NCBI GenBank assembly: GCA_003223455.1
Contig: QHVE01000025.1
Coordinates: 1-48,696, forward strand
Direction: 5' to 3'
DNA from: Gemmatimonadota bacterium
GTDB lineage: Bacteria > Gemmatimonadota > Gemmatimonadetes > Gemmatimonadales > Gemmatimonadaceae
Length of the DNA stretch: 48,696 nucleotides
In this document: positions 41,559-48,696 of the stretch, piece by piece
Numbering within the stretch: position 1 is the first letter of the stretch
Layout: each line of letters starts with the position of its first letter
Translations under genes and position numbers: made by a program
Notes under the pieces: generated by a model
The model's input: the letters and a program-made list of their open reading frames with translations, nothing else
The model's database searches: none
Told to the model about the DNA's origin: nothing

Positions 41559-43463
41559 ATGCCACTCGTCTCGCTCCGCGACGTCTCGATCGCCTTTGGC
41601 GGACCGGCGGTGCTCGATCGTGCCAGCCTGGGGATCGACCGCGGGGAGCGCGTCTGTCTGCTCGGCCGCAATGGCGCGGGGAAGAGCACCCTCATGTCGG
41701 TCCTCGACCGCAGTGTCGCACCGGACGAGGGGGAGGTGGTGTGGCAGACGGGGGCCACGGTGGCGCGGCTCGAGCAGGAGGTGCCGGGCGACCTGGAGGG
41801 CACGACGTTCGACGTCGTCGCGGCGGGGCTCGGGCCGACGGGCAGTCTGCTGGCGCGCTACCACGCGGCGAGTCATCGCGTGGCGACGGAGCAGAGCGAC
41901 GCGGCGTTGCGGGAGCTGGATCGGCTGCACCGCGATCTCGACGTCGCCGGTGCGTGGGAGCAGCAGACGCGCGTCGATACGGTGCTGCAGCACCTCGGCC
42001 TCGACGCCGATGCGCCGTTCGCGCGTGCGTCGGGTGGACGGAAGCGACAGGCGCTGCTGGCGCGCGCGCTCGTGCGCGAGCCCGACGTGCTGCTGCTCGA
42101 CGAGCCGACGAACCATCTCGACGTGGACGCGATCGAGTGGATGGAGGAGTTCCTCATCGGCCACGGCACGACGCTGCTGTTCGTGACGCACGACCGCGCG
42201 TTCCTCCGGCGCGTCGCGACGCGCATCGTCGAGCTGGATCGCGGACGGCTCGTGGACTGGGGCCCGGATTACGATCGATACGTCGAGCGGAAGGCCGCCA
42301 CGCTCGACGCCGAGGCGAAGCAGTGGGCCGAGTTCGACCGCACGCTGGCGAAGGAGGAGGTGTGGATCCGCACGGGAATCCAGGCGCGCCGGACACGCAA
42401 CGAGGGGCGCGTGCGCGCGCTCGAAGCGCTGCGCGTGGAGCGGAGCGCGCGCCGCGAGCGGAGCGGCAACGTGCGGCTGCAGGCGCAGGAGGCGGAACGC
42501 TCGGGACGGCTCGTCGTGGAAGCGCGCGACGTGCGCTTCTCGCGCGGCGACCGCCCGATCGTGCGCGATCTCACGACGACGATCATGCGCGGCGATCGCG
42601 TCGGTCTGATCGGACCGAACGGGTCGGGGAAGACGACGCTGCTCCGGCTCCTGCTCGGCGAGCTCGTGCCCGACGCGGGCACGATTCGGATGGGCACGGG
42701 GCTCGAGATCGCCTACTTCGATCAGTTGCGCGAGCAGCTCGACCCGGAGCGCAGCGTGTTCGACAGCGTCGCCGACGGCGCGGAGTTCGTGCAGATCGGC
42801 GGGGCACGACGGCACGTGCACGGCTACCTCGAGGACTTCCTCTTCCGCCCCGAGCGCGCACGAACGCCGGTCGCCGCGCTGTCGGGGGGCGAGCGGAATC
42901 GCCTGCTCCTCGCGCGGCTGTTCACGCGGCGGTTCAACCTGCTCGTGATGGACGAGCCGACGAACGATCTCGACCTCGAGACGCTCGACCTGCTCGAGGC
43001 ACTGCTCGTCGACTTCGCGGGGACGCTGCTGCTCGTGAGCCACGACCGTGCGTTCCTCGACAACACGGTGACGAGCACGCTGGTGTTCGAGGGAGGCGGG
43101 CGAATCAGCGAGTACGTGGGCGGCTACACCGACTGGGTACGCCAGCGGAATTCTTCGGCCCCTGCACCAACGCCTGCCAAGCGCGCCGCGAACACGACGC
43201 CCGCGCAGCCCACCGCGCCGCGCGAGCCGAAGAAGCGGAAGCTCTCGCTCAAGGAGAAAAACGAGCTCGAGGCGCTCCCCGATCGGATCGACGCGAAGGA
43301 GCGCGAGCGCGAAGCGATCTACGCGTCGCTCTCCGATCCCGCGCTGCTGCGCGACGGTGCCGCCGTCGCCGAAGCGAGAGCGCGGCTCGCGTCGATCGAG
43401 ACGGAGCTCGGCGCGCTCACCGCGCGGTGGGAGGAGCTCGAGACCATCGCGGCGGAGTCGTGA
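41559..43463 (+). CDS. ABC-F family ATPase (Uup-like)
   Basis: Cytoplasmic protein with two ABC ATPase domains and no membrane part, 634 residues; ABC-F proteins act on ribosomes (translation factors) or, for Uup, in genome stability. Domain 1: Walker A GRNGAGKST, signature ASGGRKRQ (Ser motif begins with Ala instead of Leu), Walker B LLLDEPTNHLD. Domain 2: GPNGSGKTT, LSGGERNR and LVMDEPTNDLD, H-loop HDRAF in both. The linker between the domains is shortened and positively charged. The Uup-type C-terminal coiled coil (KKRKLSLKEKNELEALPDRIDAKERE) is present. The ATG at 41559 follows a C-run and has no Shine-Dalgarno; it was chosen because the ABC domain starts directly with MPLVSLRDVS. Confidence 0.93.
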   Translation: MPLVSLRDVSIAFGGPAVLDRASLGIDRGERVCLLGRNGAGKSTLMSVLDRSVAPDEGEVVWQTGATVARLEQEVPGDLEGTTFDVVAAGLGPTGSLLARYHAASHRVATEQSDAALRELDRLHRDLDVAGAWEQQTRVDTVLQHLGLDADAPFARASGGRKRQALLARALVREPDVLLLDEPTNHLDVDAIEWMEEFLIGHGTTLLFVTHDRAFLRRVATRIVELDRGRLVDWGPDYDRYVERKAATLDAEAKQWAEFDRTLAKEEVWIRTGIQARRTRNEGRVRALEALRVERSARRERSGNVRLQAQEAERSGRLVVEARDVRFSRGDRPIVRDLTTTIMRGDRVGLIGPNGSGKTTLLRLLLGELVPDAGTIRMGTGLEIAYFDQLREQLDPERSVFDSVADGAEFVQIGGARRHVHGYLEDFLFRPERARTPVAALSGGERNRLLLARLFTRRFNLLVMDEPTNDLDLETLDLLEALLVDFAGTLLLVSHDRAFLDNTVTSTLVFEGGGRISEYVGGYTDWVRQRNSSAPAPTPAKRAANTTPAQPTAPREPKKRKLSLKEKNELEALPDRIDAKEREREAIYASLSDPALLRDGAAVAEARARLASIETELGALTARWEELETIAAES

Positions 43464-43556
43464 TCGCGCGTCCGACGTGGGTGATGGGCTAACGGACTCG
43501 TCAAGGGCATCGTATGGTTGGTCGCATCGGTCCCTCACAATCGGAGATCCCTGGGA

Positions 43557-45800
43557 ATGCGCGCTCTGCGTTCTTCTCTTCTCATCTCGGCATCTGCGCT
43601 CGCCCTCTCGCCATCCACGGCAGACGTGCCGATCCGGGGTTTCTTCCCGCAGTCCGTGCGGGCGGAGCGAGATCTCGAGGCCCGCTTCAAGAGCATGCCC
43701 GACCCCGCGCGCATGCGCGCCGCCATGCAGCGGCTGACGGCACGGCCGCACCACGTCGGCTCGCCGTACGACAAGGAGAATGCCGACTGGCTGCTCGCCG
43801 AGTTCAAGTCGTACGGATTCGACGCGCACATCGAGACGTTCGACGTGCTGTTCCCCACGCCGGTCGAGCGCGTAGTCGAGCTCATCGCACCGACGACGTA
43901 CAAGGCGTCGCTCGAGGAGTCTGCACTCGAGATCGATCCCACCTCGAGACAGCGATCGGAGCAGCTGCCGCCCTACAACGCCTATTCAATCGATGGTGAC
44001 GTCACGGGACCGCTGGTGTTCGTCAATCGTGGCGTTCCCGACGACTACGACGAGCTGGCGCGGCGCGGCATCTCCGTGAAAGGGGCGATCGTGATCGCGA
44101 AGTACGGTGGCTCGTGGCGCGGCATCAAGCCGAAGGTGGCCGCCGAGCATGGCGCGGTGGGCTGTCTGATCTACTCCGACCCGCGCGATGACGGATACGG
44201 CGACGGCGACGTTTTCCCGGCGGGACCGATGCGTCCCGCTCAGGGCGCGCAACGCGGTTCGGTGATGGACCTGCCCGTCTATCCGGGCGACCCGCTGACG
44301 CCTGGAGTCGGGGCGACGAAAGAAGCGAAACGGCTGCCGATCGCTCAGGCGACGACCCTCACGAAGATCCCGGTCCTTCCGATCTCTTATGGCGACGCGC
44401 AGCCCTTGCTCGCCGCGCTCGGCGGGCCGGTGGTTCCGGCTTCGTGGCGCGGCGGTCTCCCCATCACGTATCGCCTCGGTGGTGACGCTGCGAAGGTGCA
44501 CCTCCGCGTGCGATCTGAGTGGGGAACCAGGACGCTGTACAACGTGATCGCCAGACTTCCTGGGACTACGGAGGCCGATCAGTGGATCATTCGCGGCAAC
44601 CATCACGACGCATGGGTGAACGGCGCAGAAGATCCGATCTCGGGACTCGTCGCCGAGCTCGAAGAAGCGCGCGCGCTCGGCGCGTTGGCCAAGCAAGGCT
44701 GGCGTCCCAAACGGACGATCATCTATGCCGCGTGGGACGGTGAGGAGCCGGGGCTGATCGGATCGACGGAGTGGGTGGAGACGCACGCCAAAGAGCTCGA
44801 GGCGCATGCCGTCGCCTACCTGAACTCGGACACGAACGGTCGAGGGTATCTCGGAGTGGGAGGCTCACACACGCTCGAGAAGTTCATGAACGGAGTGGCC
44901 AGAGACGTCGACGACCCGGAGACGGGCGCCAGAGTCTGGAAGAGACGGCAGGCGTCACTCGTGCTCGATGGATCTGCGGACGAACGGCGCGACGCACGCG
45001 ACCGCGAGGACCTTCGCCTCGACGCGCTCGGCTCGGGCTCCGACTACTCGAGCTTCATCGATCACATCGGGGTTGCGTCGCTCAACCTCGGATTCGGAGG
45101 AGAGGACCCAGGCGGGATCTATCACTCCGCATACGACGACTTCTACTGGTACACACACTTCAGCGACACCTCGTTCGTGTACGGGCGTGCGCTCGCGCAG
45201 ACGACCGGGATCGCCGTGCTCCGGCTGGCGAATGCGGACGTCCTGCCGTTCGGGTTCACGAACCTCGCGGAGACGGTCCGTGGCTACGTGAAGGAGTTGC
45301 AGGCGCTTCGCGAGACGCGCGCCGAACAGATCACGGAGCGCAATCGCCGGATCGATGATGGCGTGTTCAAGCTCACGAGCGACCCACGGCATCCGACCAC
45401 CGCGCTGCCACGGCAGAAGCCGGCGCCGCAACTGAACTTCGCGCCGTTGCTCAACGCGTTGGACTCGCTCACAGCTGTCTCGACGGCGTATGAGAAGGAA
45501 TACGGTCGCGCAGTCGACGAGGGGCGCACCACCGCTGCGAGGCAAGTGAACGAGCGCCTGATCCAGGCCGAGCGCGCACTCACCTCGAGCCAGGGACTCA
45601 GGAGCAGATCGTGGTACACGCACCTGCTCTACGCGCCGGGGTTCTACACCGGCTATGGCGTGAAGACCGTTCCCGGCGTTCGCGAGGCGATCGAGCAGGG
45701 AGAGTGGCCGGACGCGGATCGCGAGATCGCGCGCGCGGCCGACGCGATACTGCGAGAGGCGACGCTGGTTGGTGGTCTGGTGACTCTGCTTCGAGGATAG
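43557..45800 (+). CDS. exported M28 family peptidase of the glutamate carboxypeptidase II type
   Basis: 747-residue exported zinc peptidase. Signal peptide MRALRSSLLISASALAL. A PA domain is inserted before the catalytic part (GPLVFVNRG, GAIVIAKYGGSWRG, AVGCLIYSDP). The catalytic domain has metal ligands His349 (GNHHDAW), Asp359 (GAEDPISG), Glu pair in WDGEEPGLIGSTEW, Asp in LNSDT, and His in YHSAYDDFYWY. The C-terminal transferrin-receptor-like dimerisation domain is also present. It likely cleaves C-terminal acidic or other residues from peptides. Start: ATG at 43557 with GGAG 10 bases upstream; an earlier ATG at 43518 lacks a signal. It converges with the amidohydrolase operon. Confidence 0.93.
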   Translation: MRALRSSLLISASALALSPSTADVPIRGFFPQSVRAERDLEARFKSMPDPARMRAAMQRLTARPHHVGSPYDKENADWLLAEFKSYGFDAHIETFDVLFPTPVERVVELIAPTTYKASLEESALEIDPTSRQRSEQLPPYNAYSIDGDVTGPLVFVNRGVPDDYDELARRGISVKGAIVIAKYGGSWRGIKPKVAAEHGAVGCLIYSDPRDDGYGDGDVFPAGPMRPAQGAQRGSVMDLPVYPGDPLTPGVGATKEAKRLPIAQATTLTKIPVLPISYGDAQPLLAALGGPVVPASWRGGLPITYRLGGDAAKVHLRVRSEWGTRTLYNVIARLPGTTEADQWIIRGNHHDAWVNGAEDPISGLVAELEEARALGALAKQGWRPKRTIIYAAWDGEEPGLIGSTEWVETHAKELEAHAVAYLNSDTNGRGYLGVGGSHTLEKFMNGVARDVDDPETGARVWKRRQASLVLDGSADERRDARDREDLRLDALGSGSDYSSFIDHIGVASLNLGFGGEDPGGIYHSAYDDFYWYTHFSDTSFVYGRALAQTTGIAVLRLANADVLPFGFTNLAETVRGYVKELQALRETRAEQITERNRRIDDGVFKLTSDPRHPTTALPRQKPAPQLNFAPLLNALDSLTAVSTAYEKEYGRAVDEGRTTAARQVNERLIQAERALTSSQGLRSRSWYTHLLYAPGFYTGYGVKTVPGVREAIEQGEWPDADREIARAADAILREATLVGGLVTLLRG

Positions 45801-45804
45801 CCGA

Positions 45805-47079
45805 TCACGGCCCTCGATAGATCGGCGGCAGCGACTTGTAGCGCGCTTCGAGCATGTCCTCCCGCGACGGGGCGCGCGACTCCACGCCGTTCACGAACAC
45901 GCGCTCCGCACGCGTCGCGAACTCGAAGGGGTCGCCACTCCAGACCACGACGTCGGCGATCTTGCCGGGCGACAGGGAGCCCACCCGATCGGCCACGCCA
46001 AATGTCTCGGCCGGTGTCAGCGTGATCGCACGCAGTGCGGCGTTCCACTCCATGCCGTACGCGACGGCGTTCCCCGCCTCGTATCTCAGGTTGCGCGCCG
46101 TGAATGCTTCCTCGGAGCCACTCGACGCGTTTCCGATCAGCGTGACGCCCACGCCGGCCTTCGCCAGGAGGCCGGCGTTCTCCTGCCGCCGACCCAGCGC
46201 GGCGAATTGCGCGGGAATGTTGCTCATCGCACCGGTGAGCACGGGGATCTTCGCCGCGGCGAGACGGTCCGCGAGCATCCACGCCTCGGCGCCTCCGGCA
46301 ACGATCAACCTGATACCGTACTCCCGCGTGAGCCGCATCGCCGTCTCGATGTCGCTCGCCCTGTCCACGCTGACGATCAACGGCAAGCGTCCCTCCAGCA
46401 CGGGGATGAGCGCCTCCATGTCGATGCGGCTCGCGGTCAGCTCGCGGGTCTGCGCGCGCTCGTAGTCGGAGCGGCGAGTGCGATACACCCGCGTGTCCTC
46501 GAGCAGCTCGCGCAGGCGAGTCAGCGTCTCCGCGCGTGGCGTCCCGTCCGATCCGCCGGTCGGCTCCAGGTTCGCCACCATGCCGATCGGTGCACGCAGG
46601 AGCATGTCGGATACGCCGCCGTTCACGAGCCGCAGCACCGCGGCCTGCCCGGAGATCAGGCCACCACTGGGCATCACCACGACGGACGTGACACCGGCGT
46701 CCCGCGTCGGTCCGATCAGCACCGACCGCGGGTTCATTCCTTCCCACGGTCGAAAGGCCGCGGCAATCCGGTCGTGTCCGCGCGCGACGCTCTCGTTCGT
46801 GGTGCGCACGGCACCGATCTCCTCCAGCCCAAGGCGGGTCGCTCCATCGACGAGCCCTGGCGTCACCACCTTGCCCGCGGCGTCGATGCGCTGTGCGCCA
46901 GCCGGAACGGCGACGTTGGCTCCAACCGCGACGATGCGCCCGTCGCGAATCAGCACGGTCCCGCTCTCGATCGGCGGACCACTGACCGGATAGACCTTGC
47001 CGCCGACGATCGCGATGGTCTGCGCCGCCACGGGGAGCGGCGCCGCGAGCAGCATGGCGACGAGTAGACGGGCGCGCAT
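45805..47079 (-). CDS. exported amidohydrolase-fold protein with lost metal ligands
   Basis: 424-residue exported paralogue of the upstream gene. Signal peptide MRARLLVAMLLAAPLPVAAQ. It keeps the amidohydrolase-superfamily frame (DGRIVAVGANVAVPAG, GKVVTPGLVDGATRLGL, SLSPGKIADVVVWSGDPFEF), but where the metal-binding HxH should follow PGLVD the sequence reads GATRLGL. The middle histidines are also replaced (LIVAGGAEAW; LTGAMSN). It therefore looks like a pseudoenzyme, probably a non-catalytic partner of the preceding paralogue. The start ATG overlaps the stop TGA of that gene by one base (TGATG), so they are translationally coupled and may form a heteromer. Confidence 0.88.
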   Translation of the reverse strand: MRARLLVAMLLAAPLPVAAQTIAIVGGKVYPVSGPPIESGTVLIRDGRIVAVGANVAVPAGAQRIDAAGKVVTPGLVDGATRLGLEEIGAVRTTNESVARGHDRIAAAFRPWEGMNPRSVLIGPTRDAGVTSVVVMPSGGLISGQAAVLRLVNGGVSDMLLRAPIGMVANLEPTGGSDGTPRAETLTRLRELLEDTRVYRTRRSDYERAQTRELTASRIDMEALIPVLEGRLPLIVSVDRASDIETAMRLTREYGIRLIVAGGAEAWMLADRLAAAKIPVLTGAMSNIPAQFAALGRRQENAGLLAKAGVGVTLIGNASSGSEEAFTARNLRYEAGNAVAYGMEWNAALRAITLTPAETFGVADRVGSLSPGKIADVVVWSGDPFEFATRAERVFVNGVESRAPSREDMLEARYKSLPPIYRGP

Positions 47080-48524
47080 CACCGTACTCCCCCGCGATTC
47101 TCTGGCACGAAGCCGAGCTCGAAGTCGGTACGCCACTGTGCGCTCGGGTCGAGCCGGTCGAACAGCATGGCGCCGTCGATCCACACCTTCTCGGCGCGGG
47201 AGTAGACGCTGAACGGATCGCCGCTCCAGAGCACGACGTCCGCGCTCTTGCCACGCTCGATCGAGCCGGTCACCCCATCGATGCCGAGCGTCCAGGCGGG
47301 ATTGATCGTCATCCACTTCACTGCCTCGTCCTCGGTGACGGCGACGCCGATGCGATTGCCTTCCGCCATCGCCTTCGCGGCCTCCTGATTGAGGCGCTGC
47401 TCGCCATCGGGGTCGTCGGAATGCATGACGGTGCGAACTCCGGCGCGATTCAGGAGCGCCATGTTGCCGCGCACGGCGTCGGCCGCCTCGAGCTTGAACG
47501 CGCCCCAGTCCGCCCACACCGACGCGCCGATGGAATCGCGCGCGAGCAGATCGGCGATCTTGTACGCCTCGATGCCGTGATGGAAGGATCGGATCCTGTA
47601 GCCGAACTCGTGAGCGATGTCGATCATCTGCGCCATCTCGTCGGCGCGGTAGCAGTGGTTGTGCACGAGGATGTTGCCGCGCAGCACCTCGGCGAGCGTC
47701 TCCAGTCCGAGGTCGCGTGTCGGCGGGTCGCCCTTCCTGTCGGCGTTCCACTTGTCCCACTTGCGGCGGTACTGCTCCGCCTGGATCCACGCGGCGCGGT
47801 ACCCCGCGACGTTCCCCATTCGCGTCGACGGGCCGCGCTGTGCGTAGACCCGCTTCGGGTTCTCGCCACACGCCATCTTCAACCCGTACTTCGCGCCGGG
47901 GAACTTCATCCCCTGCACGGTGCGCGACGGGACGACCTTCAGCACGACGCTGCGGCCGCCGATGAGATTGGCGGATCCGGGAAGCACCTGGATCGTCGTC
48001 ACGCCGCCGGCGAGGCTGCGTGGAAATTGCGGATCCTGCGGCCACACCGAATGCTCCACCCACACGTTGGCGGTGACCGGAGATGTCGCCTCGTTGACGT
48101 CGTCCGTCTGCGAGCCCGGATCCTCGGGGGCGGAGCCGGCCCCGATGTGCGAATGGTTGTCGATGATGCCCGGCGTGACGTACTTGCCGGTGCCGTCCAC
48201 CACGAGCGCGTCGGCCGGTGCCTCGACCGTCGTGCCGACGTCGGCGATCTTGCCGTCGCGCAGCAGCACGCTGCCACCGTGGATCGTCGGGCCAGCCGCG
48301 GTGAGGATGGTCACGTTGCGGATCAGCGTGGCGCGAGCGGCGAAGGCGCGGTAGGTGCTCGGGAAGGGATCCGCGTTCGCCGCGGAGACGCCGCCGCGCA
48401 TCGGCGCCGCAGGCGATGCCGAGTCGGCCCTCGTCGCCTGCGGCGTGGGAGCGCTCGCCGGCTCGGTGGCGCGGTGGCCCGCACAGGCGACGAGACCGGC
48501 GAACGTGAGCACGAATCTCCGCAT
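47079..48524 (-). CDS. exported metal-dependent amidohydrolase, predicted lipoprotein
   Basis: 481-residue exported enzyme of the amidohydrolase superfamily (imidazolonepropionase/prolidase-like branch). Signal peptide ends with a lipobox (GLVACAGH). Metal ligands are intact: HSHIG after PGIIDN, HNHC, SFHHGIE and HSDDPDGEQ, so it should bind one or two metals and hydrolyse amide or C-N bonds; substrate is unknown but cyclic amides or X-Pro dipeptides are common. The C-terminal beta sandwich SIERGKSADVVLWSGDPFS is typical. It is followed, with a one-base stop-start overlap, by the ligand-less paralogue. The start ATG at 48524 has only a weak ribosome binding site. Confidence 0.9.
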   Translation of the reverse strand: MRRFVLTFAGLVACAGHRATEPASAPTPQATRADSASPAAPMRGGVSAANADPFPSTYRAFAARATLIRNVTILTAAGPTIHGGSVLLRDGKIADVGTTVEAPADALVVDGTGKYVTPGIIDNHSHIGAGSAPEDPGSQTDDVNEATSPVTANVWVEHSVWPQDPQFPRSLAGGVTTIQVLPGSANLIGGRSVVLKVVPSRTVQGMKFPGAKYGLKMACGENPKRVYAQRGPSTRMGNVAGYRAAWIQAEQYRRKWDKWNADRKGDPPTRDLGLETLAEVLRGNILVHNHCYRADEMAQMIDIAHEFGYRIRSFHHGIEAYKIADLLARDSIGASVWADWGAFKLEAADAVRGNMALLNRAGVRTVMHSDDPDGEQRLNQEAAKAMAEGNRIGVAVTEDEAVKWMTINPAWTLGIDGVTGSIERGKSADVVLWSGDPFSVYSRAEKVWIDGAMLFDRLDPSAQWRTDFELGFVPENRGGVR

Positions 48525-48551
48525 CGAGGTAGCCAGGAAGATAGAGTGAGA

Positions 48552-48696
48552 CTACTGCAGCGGAGTCGTGATCGGGCCATAGACCGCATCGCGGAAGCTC
48601 TTGTGCAGCTTCACCTGATCGAACGGCACCATCTGGGTGAAGAGCACCGCGGTGAGCTGGTTCTTGGGATCGACCCAGAACAGCGTGCTGGCCAGG
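48552..48696 (-). CDS. serine hydrolase (class C beta-lactamase-like), C-terminal end only
   Basis: The last 47 codons of a gene entering from the right edge: LASTLFWVDPKNQLTAVLFTQMVPFD, then KLHKSFRDAVYGPITTPLQ and TAG. The FWVDPKNQLTAVLFTQ block is the terminal strand pair of the serine beta-lactamase-like (penicillin-binding-protein-like) family, typical of exported esterases in these bacteria. It lies 27 bases upstream of the amidohydrolase operon on the same strand, so it may be the first gene of that transcript. The nucleophile region lies outside the window. Confidence 0.8.
   Translation of the reverse strand, partial: LASTLFWVDPKNQLTAVLFTQMVPFDQVKLHKSFRDAVYGPITTPLQ

Noticed and set aside
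43491-43512. GGCTAACGGACTCG after the ABC-F gene resembling attC R''-L''.
   Set aside because: The rest of the L'' pattern (CTGAC) and any 3' half are missing; similarity is limited to the core heptamer.

Overview
The window is high-GC (roughly 65-70%) bacterial chromosome. Its gene content resembles Gemmatimonadota or a related soil/sediment phylum: many exported hydrolases and peptidases with cleaved signal peptides or lipoboxes, a DUF5602/TTHB210-like lipoprotein, a GH97 glycosidase, paired exported amidohydrolases next to an M28 peptidase, and large orphan signalling proteins. The taxonomic placement is inferred from gene content only. No rRNA, complete tRNA, CRISPR array, transposase or prophage gene was seen.

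Layout. 1-6.9 kb: an edge-truncated exported protein, nhaA preceded by a structured leader RNA, and a convergent Lhr-type helicase carrying a frameshift. 7.0-9.9 kb: an accessory island that reads as integron gene cassettes without an integrase. It holds one textbook attC site with an extrahelical base, a left-hand half site, two attC remnants, a 122-aa cassette gene, a damaged MBL-fold hydrolase, an inverted PIG-L deacetylase, and a truncated phosphodiesterase at the right edge. 10.4-12.3 kb: a membrane-anchored Ser/Thr kinase followed by fragments of three unrelated genes. 12.9-18.8 kb: two convergent sensor kinases. One is a PAS-PAS-GAF histidine kinase with a DGNG repeat inserted between its two dimerisation helices. 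The other is a bacteriophytochrome overlapping its heme oxygenase gene (bphO-bphP).

19-31 kb: more gene debris, an outer-membrane protein, a three-gene DyP peroxidase operon with two unknown partners, an M1 peptidase with a clear sigma70 promoter, a DUF2911 protein with a PCYCGC-type protein, a short SelW-like reading frame with an in-frame UGA and a bacterial SECIS-like hairpin, asnB, a VOC protein, HtrA and a DUF892 ferritin-like protein. 31-48.7 kb: an NTF2-like protein, a lipase, a SARP-type regulator whose DNA-binding module is at the C-terminus, a degenerate alpha/beta hydrolase upstream of it with SARP-like heptamer repeats in the promoter, a TTHB210-like lipoprotein, a frameshifted GH97 enzyme, a PH/SHOCT protein, an ABC-F ATPase, an M28 peptidase, an amidohydrolase pair and the end of a serine hydrolase.

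How parts work together. BphO would supply biliverdin to BphP, but no response regulator lies nearby for either kinase. The alpha/beta-hydrolase-like gene and the SARP regulator are probably one transcription unit that may be autoregulated. The most novel signals are the integrase-less cassette array, the candidate selenocysteine codon, and the nhaA leader. Three long genes carry frameshifts or short out-of-frame deletions; these could be real decay or assembly errors, and the sequence alone cannot decide.
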